A stretch of DNA of 64,000 bases, from NCBI RefSeq assembly GCF_030503435.1, contig NZ_JAUKPO010000002.1, positions 62,001 through 126,000 of the forward strand, written 5' to 3'. This stretch comes from Rhodocytophaga aerolata. GTDB lineage: Bacteria > Bacteroidota > Bacteroidia > Cytophagales > 172606-1. Below are positions 54,876-64,000 of the stretch, piece by piece. Both the position numbers and the translations under genes were made by a program. Below the pieces are notes generated by a model. The model was not told the origin of the DNA. It searched no databases and worked only from the letters and a program-made list of their open reading frames with translations. The first letter of the stretch is position 1. Each line of letters begins with the position of its first letter.

Positions 54876-57317
54876 TTAATTTCCCATTTTTATCCGGTTC
54901 TCTTCAGACTCTAGCCCGGTAGCGCGTTTGCGGGCAGGTTTAATATCATTTTTGCCAAAGCGGTAGGTAAAGGTAACTCTGGCCTGGCGGCTCTCCCATT
55001 TATTGGAAATTCTCAAGTCCATATTGCTGTAGTTAATAGCGCCTCTGAACCGCATCATATTAAACACATCATTCACATTCAGTTTCAGGGTTGCTTTTTT
55101 GCTCATAAACGACTTTTGCAAGCCAAAACCTACGGCATACATCGATTGTCCGCGAAGGATACCTTCCACAAAGGGAGAGTTATAAAAACCCGATACCTCT
55201 GCGGTGAAATCTTTTGGTAAAATAAATGTATGATTCGTATTGACATTTACAGCCAGCTGGGAATTATCTAGTTGCTCATCCAGGAAAGTTGACTGAAACT
55301 GGTTATAAAACACATTGACATTATTGTTTGTAGACCACCATTTGGTAATAGGAATGGGCATACTCAGGCCTAAGCTATAGTTCTGGCGGGTATCCAGGTT
55401 GGTCATGGTAGCTCTGGTAATCTGGGTTTGGTCATCCTGAATAGTTACCTGCGTAAATATATCTTTGGTATGGCTGTAACCCAGGGTAGTGGTAAAACCG
55501 CCTTTATAGGTATGCGACACCTGAAAAGAATTGGTAAACTGTGGTTTCAGGAATGGATTGCCCTGGAAGTACGTATACAGATCCAGAAAATACACAAACG
55601 GATTCAAATCCTGGTAACTTGGGCGGTCAATCCGGCGGCTGTAAGAATAGGCCATCTGGTGGTCTTTGCCAATTTTCTGGGATAAAAATACACTGGGGAA
55701 AAACTCCAGATAATTCCGGTCTACTACTTTATTTAAGGTGATAGAGTTGCCTTTAGAAATGGTTTGTTCTGCCCGTAGACCCAGTTGTAAACTCCAGATT
55801 TTACTCAGTTCTTTGCTGAAGTTTACATAGGCTGCGTTGATATTTTCCGTGTATTTAAAGTGATTGGTTTTGGTCGTATCTACTTCCCAGCTGTTTTCCC
55901 GGAACAGGTCAAACTTTACATCATTATCAGTAACTACATAGCTGCTTTTTACCCCTGCTTCCAGCTTGGCCGTTTTACCTAGTGGATGAATATAGTCGGC
56001 TTTGAATGATTTAATATCCACTTCAGAAGGAATATCACTCTTCAACAGCAGCGGCACTTGGGTTTCTTCCCCAACTGAATTATAATAGTAATTGCGGATG
56101 TTGTCGTTGCCTTGTCCCATAAATTTAGAATAATCTACATCTGCCGTAAATTCCCGGCCAGTGCTGTCGAAAGTCCGTTTATAATTCAGGTTGTAGGCCA
56201 TGCTTTTCCAGGAGTTTTCAATGTTATTCAACAAAGCTACATTCGATTTCAGATTTCCGCTGCCATCCATTATATCCGTATTGTTTACCACATTCATCTT
56301 CCCACTATTCAAAAATCCATTGGCCATAAATCCAAAGGTATTTTTCTTATCCAGATAATAATCCACGCCTACTTTGTAAGAATTATTGTTGAACCTGGAG
56401 GTGCGGCGGTTGTACTGGTCAAATAAGCTAACTTCATTTTCGTAATTCACTACGCGGTTCAGTTCAGTTGTGTTAAACCGTTCGTTGTAGCCATAGTTAT
56501 AATTACCAAATACATTAAATTTACCATTGCGGTAGTTCAAATTAATTCCGCCATTATACTTAGGCAATTTTCCATATCCGGCACCAGCCGTAAGATTGCC
56601 GTTCATGCCCATATTTTTATTCTTCTTTAGCTTAATATTAATAATGCCAGAGTTGCCAGCCGCATCGTATTTGGCCGATGGATTGGTAATAATTTCTATC
56701 TGCTCAATGGCATTACTCTGCATATTCCGCAGCATATTACTCACCTCTTCAGCCGACAAATAGGTTTGTTTGCCATCAATCATAATAATAACCCCCTGTT
56801 TGCCTTTCAAACTGATTTTATCATCTTTATCTACCATAATTCCGGGGGCTTTTTCCAGTACTTCCATGGCTGTACTTCCACTGGAAACAATGCTGTTTTC
56901 TACGTTCACCACCGTTTTATCCAACTTCTGTTCAATAAAAGGCTTCTGCCCGATTACCACTACTTCTTTCAAGTTTTTGGCATCTATTTCCAGCTGCATT
57001 ACTGGCAAAGCTACCTGCAGATTGGCTTGGCTGATAGAGAAAGGCTTGGTATAGAGTTTTTTGTACCCTACCATAGATGCCGCTATTATATATTTTCCTT
57101 CCGGTATCTGGTCAAACTCATAGTTGCCATCTACATCGGTAACGGCTCCTTTTACTAAGGAAGAATCCGTGGCGTGTACCAGCATCATGGTCACAAATTC
57201 GGCGGGCTTTTTATTTTCATCCAGCATGGCGCCGGTTATTTTGCCCTTCTGCGAACTTTGAGCAAAGCTGCTTAAGCTTATCAGGCAAATACATAAGGAG
57301 TAAATATATGTTTTCAT
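54876..57317 (-). CDS. TonB-dependent receptor, CarboxypepD_reg type
   Basis: An 813-residue outer-membrane protein. Signal peptide MKTYIYSLCICLISLSSFAQ; then a carboxypeptidase-regulatory-like sandwich (KGKITGAMLDENKKPAEFVT), a plug domain (VVNVENSIVSSGSTAMEVLE, NPSAKYDAAGNSGIINIKLK) and a large beta-barrel ending in ARVTFTYRFGK followed by a short charged tail. No susD partner is adjacent, so it is the lone OMP_b-brl type rather than a SusC. The ligand is unknown. Confidence 0.9.
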   Translation of the reverse strand: MKTYIYSLCICLISLSSFAQSSQKGKITGAMLDENKKPAEFVTMMLVHATDSSLVKGAVTDVDGNYEFDQIPEGKYIIAASMVGYKKLYTKPFSISQANLQVALPVMQLEIDAKNLKEVVVIGQKPFIEQKLDKTVVNVENSIVSSGSTAMEVLEKAPGIMVDKDDKISLKGKQGVIIMIDGKQTYLSAEEVSNMLRNMQSNAIEQIEIITNPSAKYDAAGNSGIINIKLKKNKNMGMNGNLTAGAGYGKLPKYNGGINLNYRNGKFNVFGNYNYGYNERFNTTELNRVVNYENEVSLFDQYNRRTSRFNNNSYKVGVDYYLDKKNTFGFMANGFLNSGKMNVVNNTDIMDGSGNLKSNVALLNNIENSWKSMAYNLNYKRTFDSTGREFTADVDYSKFMGQGNDNIRNYYYNSVGEETQVPLLLKSDIPSEVDIKSFKADYIHPLGKTAKLEAGVKSSYVVTDNDVKFDLFRENSWEVDTTKTNHFKYTENINAAYVNFSKELSKIWSLQLGLRAEQTISKGNSITLNKVVDRNYLEFFPSVFLSQKIGKDHQMAYSYSRRIDRPSYQDLNPFVYFLDLYTYFQGNPFLKPQFTNSFQVSHTYKGGFTTTLGYSHTKDIFTQVTIQDDQTQITRATMTNLDTRQNYSLGLSMPIPITKWWSTNNNVNVFYNQFQSTFLDEQLDNSQLAVNVNTNHTFILPKDFTAEVSGFYNSPFVEGILRGQSMYAVGFGLQKSFMSKKATLKLNVNDVFNMMRFRGAINYSNMDLRISNKWESRQARVTFTYRFGKNDIKPARKRATGLESEENRIKMGN

Positions 57318-57727
57318 CGTATCTCAGGTTGATTAAAGTATGTGAGTTATATCTGATTACTATGCAAAGATAGGTAGTGTGTAATGCATAGAACATAGTA
57401 TTACACAAGTGGTAATTTTTATGGCTGATGTGTTCTACGAGTGGATAGATGAACAGCAGAAAGACAGAGCCAGAGAATATAAGAGGTATACATTTTTACA
57501 TGTACAAGCCGATCTTTCTATCTGAGTAGTAAAATAAATCCATCGGTGGATGATATGATATTATTTCCTTTTACTTAAAAGGCCAAGGCAAACGTTGAAA
57601 GGAAACAGAAGCAGCTATATTTGAGTTAAACCTATATAAACTAAATGACTGGCAGAATAAACCATACCTATTCTTGTCAATACATGGTAGAACATATAAT
57701 TTATTTAAACGAGCAGTAGTCCATTGT
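57318..57727. other. Intergenic stretch without a gene
   Basis: About 410 bp between divergent genes, AT-rich. It should hold the promoters of both the receptor and the reductase. No RNA or repeat was recognised. Confidence 0.5.
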
Positions 57728-58780
57728 ATGAAAGAGTATCTGGAGTTACGTATCCGTAAAATTATCCGCGAAACGAAAGAAGCCATTACATTACTTTTAG
57801 AACCTACCGATGGAGCAACCGTGGACTATAAGGCAGGCCAATTTTTAACTATCCTGCTACGGAATGGAGAAAAGGAATTGCGGAGGTCATACTCATTAAG
57901 CTCTACACCAGGTATAGATTCAATATTGGCTGTCACCATTAAAAGAGTAGTGAATGGCGAAGTGTCCCGATACCTGATAGATCATCTAAAGGAAGGAGAT
58001 ATTTTAACTTGCTTGCCCCCTGCCGGAAGATTTACCCTGGAACCTCAGACGGACGTGCAGCGGGATATTTTTTTGATCGGAGCTGGCAGCGGGATTACAC
58101 CGCTGTTATCTATATTGAAAGACCTACTGGCCCATGAGCCGCAAAGCCATTGCATCCTGATTAAAAGTGACACGAGTGAAGATACCGCCTTATTTCCCAG
58201 GCAACTCAGCGAACTGGCTACCCAATACCCCAGCAGATTTAGCTACCATCCACTGTGCAGTAATCCTACACAAGCTGGCACCCACCCTGCCCGGCTCAAC
58301 ATTGGTTTACTTCAAACCCTGATTAAGCAATACTTGCGGCACGATGCATCCCTGGCTCAATTTTATATGTGCGGCCCTTCTACCTATATGCGCATGGTAC
58401 GGATGACGTTAACCTTTATGGAATTCCGCCAGGAGCAAATGCATCAGGAGATATTTATTACCGAAGAAATACCCGAAACGGCTATACCTGTATTTCAAGA
58501 TACGTCTCCTAAAAAAATTGAATTGCATTACCGGCAAAACAAATATGCACTAGAGGCCCCTTACAACCAGTCTATCCTGAAAACGGCCCAGGCCAATGGC
58601 ATCCAACTTCCGTACAGTTGCTTAGGGGGTGTATGTTCTACGTGTGCTGCCCGCTGCACTCAAGGCAACGTGCACATGACGCTTAATAAAGTATTAACAG
58701 ATAAAGAAGTAGCCGCAGGATGGGTACTTACCTGTGTAGGGTATCCGCTCAGCAGGGAAATAACGATAACATTTGATTAA
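57728..58780 (+). CDS. FAD/NAD(P)H reductase with C-terminal 2Fe-2S ferredoxin (PaaE/Hcr-like)
   Basis: A 350-residue protein from ATG 57728 (MKEYLELRIRKIIRETKEAI). It has an FAD domain (RRSYSLSSTPG), an NAD domain (IFLIGAGSGITPLLSIL, FYMCGPSTYM) and a plant-type ferredoxin end with Cys ligands in PYSCLGGVCSTCAARC and a fourth in LTCVGYP. Such reductases feed electrons to multicomponent oxygenases or hydroxylamine/nitric-oxide related enzymes. No oxygenase is adjacent, so the partner is unknown. Confidence 0.9.
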   Translation: MKEYLELRIRKIIRETKEAITLLLEPTDGATVDYKAGQFLTILLRNGEKELRRSYSLSSTPGIDSILAVTIKRVVNGEVSRYLIDHLKEGDILTCLPPAGRFTLEPQTDVQRDIFLIGAGSGITPLLSILKDLLAHEPQSHCILIKSDTSEDTALFPRQLSELATQYPSRFSYHPLCSNPTQAGTHPARLNIGLLQTLIKQYLRHDASLAQFYMCGPSTYMRMVRMTLTFMEFRQEQMHQEIFITEEIPETAIPVFQDTSPKKIELHYRQNKYALEAPYNQSILKTAQANGIQLPYSCLGGVCSTCAARCTQGNVHMTLNKVLTDKEVAAGWVLTCVGYPLSREITITFD

Positions 58781-58836
58781 TTTCTATTTTTTACTAATTT
58801 TCTCATCTTTATCATTTCTATTCAGAAGCAGAATTT

Positions 58837-59451
58837 ATGTCTTTGCCAAGCATACAATGCCCTTCCTGTGGAGCCCAGCTGGACCTGCAATACCGGTACT
58901 CCAAAATGGTAGTCTGTAGCTATTGCGGGCAAACCAGTTATATTAATGCAGGTGCCGCCAGTGCAGCCGGGCAACCAATTTTACTGGCAGACTATGGCTC
59001 TGTAGTGTCTGTAGGAAAACGGGGGAAATTAAAAGGCAAATTATTTAGTGTACTGGGCAGATTACGGTTCAATTATGAAGATGGTTTCTGGGATGAATGG
59101 CTACTATGGTTTGATGGTGACGAATACACCCAGTACGGGTTGCAGGAAGATGAAGGAGAATTTATCCTATTCAGCAAAAAACCCTTAACCTCGCAGGCAC
59201 CGGTATTTGATGCCGTGAACGTAGGAACAAACATTTCGGTTAATGGTGCCACGCTGTTTGTAACAGAAAAGAACAGGGCAACCATTAATGGTGGAGAAGG
59301 TGAACTACCCTTCCAGGTTATTCCGGGTGAAAAAGCGGATTATATAGATGGAATATCCAATGGCAAACCTGTCAGCATCGAGTATATGCCTGGAGAAACA
59401 GAATTCAATACAGGGGAAGCCCTAGCCTTAACAGACTTTCAATGGTTATAA
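58837..59451 (+). CDS. DUF4178 protein with zinc ribbon
   Basis: A 204-residue soluble protein. A zinc ribbon opens it (QCPSCGAQLD ... VVCSYCGQTS), then DUF4178 (VGKRGKLKGKLFSVLGRLRF, WDEWLLWFDGDEYTQYGLQE). It is the first of two DUF4178 genes beside DUF350 and an aminopropyltransferase. This gene neighbourhood recurs in bacteria and is thought to act in membrane or envelope stress; the biochemical role is unknown. Confidence 0.87.
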   Translation: MSLPSIQCPSCGAQLDLQYRYSKMVVCSYCGQTSYINAGAASAAGQPILLADYGSVVSVGKRGKLKGKLFSVLGRLRFNYEDGFWDEWLLWFDGDEYTQYGLQEDEGEFILFSKKPLTSQAPVFDAVNVGTNISVNGATLFVTEKNRATINGGEGELPFQVIPGEKADYIDGISNGKPVSIEYMPGETEFNTGEALALTDFQWL

Positions 59452-59501
59452 CAGGTACACCTAACATCTTTTACCTACTCAATCTTTAGCACAGCTTTCT
59501 C

Positions 59502-60875
59502 ATGAGCAGCATTCAACCACAGGGTTACTTCCAATCGGTCAGGCAGTTCCGTTGTACGAATTGTGCCGGAGAAATTACGTTAATTAACAAACGGACCAAC
59601 TATGTAGGCTGCCAGTACTGCGGAGCCGTGTTAGATGCAACGTCTGAAGCACATCAGGTAATTACCAAACTTCATGCACCTTCCAAATTTCCTCCAAAAT
59701 CCTTTATCCGCCTAGGCATGAAAGCTGTTTTTCATGGAAAAAAACATCAGGTACTGGGCCGGACCCGGTGGCAGTCAGACTACAAAGAGTACTGGTCTGA
59801 AGAGGGTGAAACTGGCTATTCCGACGAACGCTGGGAATACGATGAATGGGTACTGATGAGTGAAGACCGCACCTATTTTTATCTGATTGAAGATGCAGAC
59901 GGCTATGCTATTTCTACTTCCTTTTTACCCCAGCATCCGAATTTGCCTACAGGCACCAACATCCTTAATTTTCGTACGGCCCGGAAAGAACGGGTGATAG
60001 AATATGGCGACTCCAAGGTACTTTATTTTGAAGGTGAATCCACGTACCAGATAAAAGCCGGCGACCAGGTAAAGTTTGCCGAGTATACCTCAAGTGGGAA
60101 GAGTTATATTGCGGAGTGGCGGTTGCTAGCTAACAGCAAAGAAATTAAAGAAATAGAGTTTTTCGAAGAGACTTCTATTCCGGAATGGGAAGTACTAGCT
60201 GCTTTTGAGGATAATGCGGTAATCCAGGAGGCAAAACAAAAGATTGGCCAGATTAATAAACGCAAGCGGTTCTGGCGGATCACCTACTGGCTAACGGCTC
60301 TGGCTTTTGCTATTCTATTAATTCACTCCTTTACCCAAGGCAGGGAAATTTATTCGCAGCAGTTTACCGTTCCGCAAACTAACAAGCCAGCAACAGAAGA
60401 CGATGACCCTAAAGTACTGGCTACTACTCAACCTATTCCAATGCAGGCCATTAAAAAAATATACCAGCTGGAATTATCAGCCACCATACCCGACAACACC
60501 GATCTGTGGACTGGCCTGGAAATTCTGAATGAGCAAGGCCAGGTAATAAATGTGATGGAAGGAGACTTTTTCCGGGCCTCCGGCGATGAAGCCTGGCAAG
60601 AAGATGGCGAAAGCGGCGTAGAGCATTGGGAAGAAGCTGAACTATCTAAGTCTTTGCTCTACCGCTTGGATCAACCTGGCACGTATACTGCCCGTATCTT
60701 AGCTCTTCCTACCACGGCTCCGGATGCTACCGTAAAACTAACATTAGTGGAAGGGAGTGTTTTAAGCCGTTATTACACCATTGGCCTCATCATTTTTACA
60801 TTAATAGCTTTGGTAAACAGTGTATCTGCTTCTATGGCTAAGCAGGTAAATCAGCATATCAGGAGTTTGTCCTAG
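59502..60875 (+). CDS. DUF4178 membrane protein with zinc ribbon
   Basis: A 457-residue protein. N-terminal zinc ribbon (FRCTNCAGEIT ... VGCQYCGAV), DUF4178 core (KAVFHGKKHQVLGRTRWQSD, YDEWVLMSEDRTYFYLIEDA), a membrane segment near 255-270 (WLTALAFAILLIHSF), an extracytoplasmic domain and a last membrane segment (IGLIIFTLIALVNSVSASM). It is a paralog of the gene before it, extended by the membrane part. Gap to the first gene is 50 bp. Confidence 0.87.
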   Translation: MSSIQPQGYFQSVRQFRCTNCAGEITLINKRTNYVGCQYCGAVLDATSEAHQVITKLHAPSKFPPKSFIRLGMKAVFHGKKHQVLGRTRWQSDYKEYWSEEGETGYSDERWEYDEWVLMSEDRTYFYLIEDADGYAISTSFLPQHPNLPTGTNILNFRTARKERVIEYGDSKVLYFEGESTYQIKAGDQVKFAEYTSSGKSYIAEWRLLANSKEIKEIEFFEETSIPEWEVLAAFEDNAVIQEAKQKIGQINKRKRFWRITYWLTALAFAILLIHSFTQGREIYSQQFTVPQTNKPATEDDDPKVLATTQPIPMQAIKKIYQLELSATIPDNTDLWTGLEILNEQGQVINVMEGDFFRASGDEAWQEDGESGVEHWEEAELSKSLLYRLDQPGTYTARILALPTTAPDATVKLTLVEGSVLSRYYTIGLIIFTLIALVNSVSASMAKQVNQHIRSLS

Positions 60876-60986
60876 CCTACATTACTTGAAAGGTATGTGT
60901 ATTGTAGTAAAAGAATTCTTTTCAAAATGGACTTTAGGGCGGTACTGGAATGTTAATTTTTTTATCTTTATCCGGATTTTCTGTGT

Positions 60987-61193
60987 ATGCAAACCTTTAC
61001 CCGTGTATTGATCATTTGTGGTTTACTCTTCATACTAGGAGTGGCGTATGTTGCTTCCACCCAAGGAGTAGGTGTGTCATCGTTAATAGATCAACAGGTA
61101 GTGGAACAAACAAAAACACAGTCTGGTAGCACAGGCAGGAGCTATTTTCTGGGCAGAACAGTCAGGGGAGGCGGGCCAAGATATGGGAAATAA
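60987..61193 (+). CDS. Small single-pass membrane protein
   Basis: A 68-residue protein with one N-terminal membrane segment (VLIICGLLFILGVAYVAST) and a polar tail rich in Gly and Arg near the end (SYFLGRTVRGGGPRYGK). It falls within the DUF4178-DUF350 series on the same strand. No family recognised; the position suggests a part of that membrane system. Confidence 0.65.
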   Translation: MQTFTRVLIICGLLFILGVAYVASTQGVGVSSLIDQQVVEQTKTQSGSTGRSYFLGRTVRGGGPRYGK

Positions 61194-61332
61194 ACCTATT
61201 CTCTTCAGTATAAGCGGCCATCTGTAAAAAAGAATTTGTTTGATTTTACTCCTGCTTTCGTAGTAAGACATTATTAATAAGTAAAATAGATATTTCTGAA
61301 CTTCTACACCGTTTAACTCAGCACGTTGACCT

Positions 61333-61581
61333 ATGTCTATTCTTCTGTTTCTGTTACAAGTGCCTATCGTTCCTGCTATTGAGAGAGGAATAATTGGTAC
61401 GCTGGTTTATTCAGCCATTGGCATTATTATGTGTGTAGTAGGCTTCAAAATTGTGGACTGGCTCATCCCTGGCCATATGGCTAAACAAATTGCCGAAGAT
61501 AAAAATATGGCTGTAGCCATGGTAGCCGCTGCCATGATTTTAGGTATCTGTATTATTATTGCTGCCGCTATTGCCAGCTGA
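61333..61581 (+). CDS. DUF350 membrane protein
   Basis: An 82-residue protein with two or three membrane segments (LVYSAIGIIMCVVGFKIVDW; AVAMVAAAMILGICIIIAAA), matching one DUF350 repeat. DUF350 proteins are linked by gene neighbourhood to DUF4178 and spermidine synthase-like genes. Function unknown. Confidence 0.85.
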   Translation: MSILLFLLQVPIVPAIERGIIGTLVYSAIGIIMCVVGFKIVDWLIPGHMAKQIAEDKNMAVAMVAAAMILGICIIIAAAIAS

Positions 61582-61656
61582 TGGCATAATTTCACCAGTC
61601 TATTAGCCCAGGATACGTAATCTTGAGCAATCTTATTAAATAAGCATTCCATCCAT

Positions 61657-63234
61657 TTGTCAGACGAACAACCGCACAAACTTCCCACAGCTGGTTTACC
61701 AGTATTACTTACCTCTGTCTTCATTATTGCTACCTGCGGTATCCTGTATGAGTTACTGATCAGTAGTATTTCCACCTATTTTCAGGGCAGCAGTATCTTA
61801 CAGTTTTCCCTTACCATTGGGCTATTTATGTCTTTTATGGGCGTAGGTTCGTATGCCTCTAAATATTTTCAGGATCACTTACTGGATCACTTTATTACTA
61901 TAGAAATCCTACTTGGGTTAATTGGCGGCTTATCCGCTTTTATCTTGTATTTTGGTTATTCACTCACCGAAAACTATTATCTCCTGGCTTTTTTACTCAT
62001 CAGCACCCTGGGAACGGGTATTGGCCTGGAAATTCCACTGGTAACCCGCATTGTGCGGAGTTATAGTAGCTTAAAAGATACCGTAGCCCAGGTACTTTCT
62101 TTTGACTACATCGGAGCTTTGCTAGCCTCTATCATTTTTCCTCTGGTGTTGCTCCCCTATCTGGGCACCATGCGTACCTCTTTTCTGATAGGCGTTTTGA
62201 ACCTGAGTGTAGCTGCCTTTAACAGCCATGTTTTCAAAGATGCTTTGCAGAATGGACGGAAGCAGTTTCAGGTATCTGTATTTCTGGCAATTGTACTGCT
62301 GGGTGGCTTTTTCTATTCATTCCGCATTACCAGCTTTTTTGAGCAGTATGTATATCAGGATGAAATTATTTTAACAGAGCAGTCGCCTTACCAACGGATT
62401 GTATTGACTAAATGGAACCAGGACTACCGCTTATATATTAATGGGAACTTACAATTTTCTACAGTAGATGAGTACCGCTACCATGAGCCGTTGGTGCATA
62501 TTCCCATGGCTTTGGTCAATAAACCAGAACGTATTCTGATCTTAGGCGGCGGCGATGGCCTGGCGTTACGGGAAGTACTGAAATATCCATCTGTACAACA
62601 CATAGATTTAGTAGACCTGGACCCGGCCATGACGCAGTTAGCGGCCTCCCATCCCATTTTCCGGCAGCTCAATACCCAGGCACTAAGTAATGCCAAAGTA
62701 CATGTATTTAACGAAGATGCCTTTACATTCGTGAAAAATGCCTCACAGCTTTATTCGCTTATCCTGATTGATCTGCCCGACCCGAATGATACCGGGTTAG
62801 GTAAGCTGTATGCCAAGGAATTTTACCATATGCTGCAAAAACGGTTAACGGCCGATGGTCTGGTAATTACCCAAGCTACTTCGCCCTATTTTGCGCCGGA
62901 TGCTTTCTGGTGCATTGCCCATACGATGGAAGAAGTATTTTCACACGTAATTCCCTTCAATAGTTATGTACCTTCGTTCGGCCAGTGGGGGTTTGTAATG
63001 GCAGGCAATGCGCTGAAATATGATACTGTTTCAAAAGACGCATTTTTTGGCCGCATTAATAGCCATTTGTTTACTAAAGAACACAAGAATGGCTACCGGT
63101 TTTTAACGCCCCAGTTGATTCCGGGCTTATTTGTATTTGACAAAGATACCGAAGAGCGGCCCACAGAAATAAATACCCTGGAAACCCAGATACTGGTAAC
63201 CTATTACGAAGAAAGCCTGCAAAACTGGGAGTAA
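61657..63234 (+). CDS. Membrane-bound spermidine synthase-like aminopropyltransferase
   Basis: A 525-residue protein, with TTG at 61657 as the only start that keeps the first helix (MSDEQPHKLPTAGLPVLLTS). About seven N-terminal membrane segments (to near 215) lead into a spermine/spermidine synthase domain: YQRIVLTKWNQDYRLYINGN, ILILGGGDGLALREVLKYPS, DLVDLDPAMTQLA, LILIDLPDPNDTGLGKLYAK. It should transfer an aminopropyl or similar group at the membrane. No AdoMet decarboxylase gene is in the window. Confidence 0.9.
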   Translation: MSDEQPHKLPTAGLPVLLTSVFIIATCGILYELLISSISTYFQGSSILQFSLTIGLFMSFMGVGSYASKYFQDHLLDHFITIEILLGLIGGLSAFILYFGYSLTENYYLLAFLLISTLGTGIGLEIPLVTRIVRSYSSLKDTVAQVLSFDYIGALLASIIFPLVLLPYLGTMRTSFLIGVLNLSVAAFNSHVFKDALQNGRKQFQVSVFLAIVLLGGFFYSFRITSFFEQYVYQDEIILTEQSPYQRIVLTKWNQDYRLYINGNLQFSTVDEYRYHEPLVHIPMALVNKPERILILGGGDGLALREVLKYPSVQHIDLVDLDPAMTQLAASHPIFRQLNTQALSNAKVHVFNEDAFTFVKNASQLYSLILIDLPDPNDTGLGKLYAKEFYHMLQKRLTADGLVITQATSPYFAPDAFWCIAHTMEEVFSHVIPFNSYVPSFGQWGFVMAGNALKYDTVSKDAFFGRINSHLFTKEHKNGYRFLTPQLIPGLFVFDKDTEERPTEINTLETQILVTYYEESLQNWE

Positions 63235-63458
63235 GATTGATTACAGCATATAATCGTTATGAAAAACACTATTTAGTAGAAACGCGAACTGCTTATCTGG
63301 CAAAATATTCAAAGTGATGTGCTACTAGAGAAATCACACGGCTATTGCCATATACATGTTGGTTGGAGAAATGATAAAATATACGTAGTAAGCCTAGGCG
63401 ATTAATGTAAATGCTCAGAAGTTTAGTATCTTGTTCCATATTTCATACTACAACATAT

Positions 63459-63947
63459 ATGGTGGTTATACTTTTTGGCGTAACAGGCTCAGGCAAAACA
63501 ACCGTAGGCAGCCTCCTCTCCGCCACCCTCGACTGGAAATTTTATGATGCCGACGATTTTCATCCGAAAGCCAATGTAGAAAAGATGCGGCAAGGCATTC
63601 CTTTAACCGACGAAGACCGTACGCCCTGGTTGGCTAGCCTGCGCGAGCGTATACAAAAAAGCCTGGACGAAGGAGAACATGCGGTGCTTGCTTGTTCAGC
63701 CTTAAAGGAAACTTACCGGCAGTACCTCCATATATCGGAAGATGTAAAATTTGTGCATCTGAAAGGCTCTTTTGATCTTATACGTGATAGGCTGAGCAAA
63801 CGCATTGGTCATTATATGAATCCTGGCTTGTTGCAAAGCCAGTTTAATACCTTGGAGGAGCCTAAAACACCAGTTTTTGTAGCCAATATTGGTAAGTCTC
63901 CTGCAGAAATTGTGGAAGACATTATTCAATATATCAAACCAATCTGA
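63459..63947 (+). CDS. gntK: Gluconate kinase
   Basis: A 162-residue kinase from ATG 63459 (MVVILFGVTGSGKTTVGSLL); the longer frame upstream is not needed. It has the P-loop GVTGSGKTT, DADDFHPKANVEKMRQGIPL, DEDRTPWL and the ACSALKETYRQYL segment typical of GntK. It makes 6-phosphogluconate from gluconate and ATP. No gluconate transporter adjoins within the window. Confidence 0.92.
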   Translation: MVVILFGVTGSGKTTVGSLLSATLDWKFYDADDFHPKANVEKMRQGIPLTDEDRTPWLASLRERIQKSLDEGEHAVLACSALKETYRQYLHISEDVKFVHLKGSFDLIRDRLSKRIGHYMNPGLLQSQFNTLEEPKTPVFVANIGKSPAEIVEDIIQYIKPI

Positions 63948-64000
63948 GTAGATCAATTCCAGCCACACTGGCTTATTTTCTAGTTTACGCTTTAGCAGTA

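Overview
The window reads as chromosome of a Bacteroidota bacterium, most likely a soil or plant-associated Cytophagales. The evidence is secreted glycoside hydrolases with Bacteroidota-type signal peptides, a TonB-dependent outer-membrane receptor, PSCyt/DUF1501 pairs, a Wza/Wzc/PHP-phosphatase set and tRNA genes without encoded CCA. No transposase, phage gene or CRISPR array was seen.

1-12.6 kb (all minus strand) is a rhamnoside catabolism locus: L-rhamnose isomerase (partial), RhaT symporter, an internally deleted GH106 remnant, two esterase-type alpha/beta hydrolases, a full GH106 alpha-L-rhamnosidase, a DUF2798 protein and a quercetinase-type bicupin. Together they suggest use of flavonol rhamnosides such as quercitrin or rutin. 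A CPA1 antiporter and an AraC regulator follow. 12.8-23.5 kb (plus strand) is a second carbohydrate locus: an LgoD-like dehydrogenase, a GH95 alpha-L-fucosidase/galactosidase, a VOC protein, a ThuA protein and four genes carrying five CE1-type esterase domains.

23.9-31.4 kb holds tRNA-Arg, hflX and an exopolysaccharide export block (glycosyltransferase, rfbC, wza, wzc, PHP phosphatase). 31.4-37.4 kb holds a DUF1501 / cytochrome-DUF1549-DUF1553 pair and a lipoprotein. 38.0-42.0 kb is a stressosome-like operon (rsbR-rsbS-rsbT, an RsbT-PP2C fusion, an RsbT-histidine kinase fusion). 42.5-45.6 kb is a marR-rph operon predicted to give rifamycin phosphotransferase activity, with a palindromic operator.

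46.0-49.5 kb is the most striking region. A bacterial Ro60 (TROVE/vWA) gene is followed on the same strand by an array of tRNA-derived RNAs. At least four are clear circular permutations of tRNAs: T arm first, then an acceptor stem closed by a 4- or 15-nt loop, then the D arm. They sit in a conserved frame made of an outer stem, a GYCGUA / GUUUGUU-type internal loop, an inner stem and a UACUUCG-like element. Two further units keep the frame and T arm, one more is degenerate, and an ordinary tRNA-Lys lies among them. This matches the layout of bacterial Y RNAs (YrlA type) that bind Ro and mimic tRNA, but here as a multi-copy array in which units appear to descend from different tRNAs (Thr-, Leu- and Asp-like).

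49.5-64 kb carries small membrane and regulatory genes, an HGSNAT-like acyltransferase, a TonB-dependent receptor, a PaaE-type reductase, a DUF4178-DUF4178-small protein-DUF350-membrane aminopropyltransferase cluster and a gluconate kinase.
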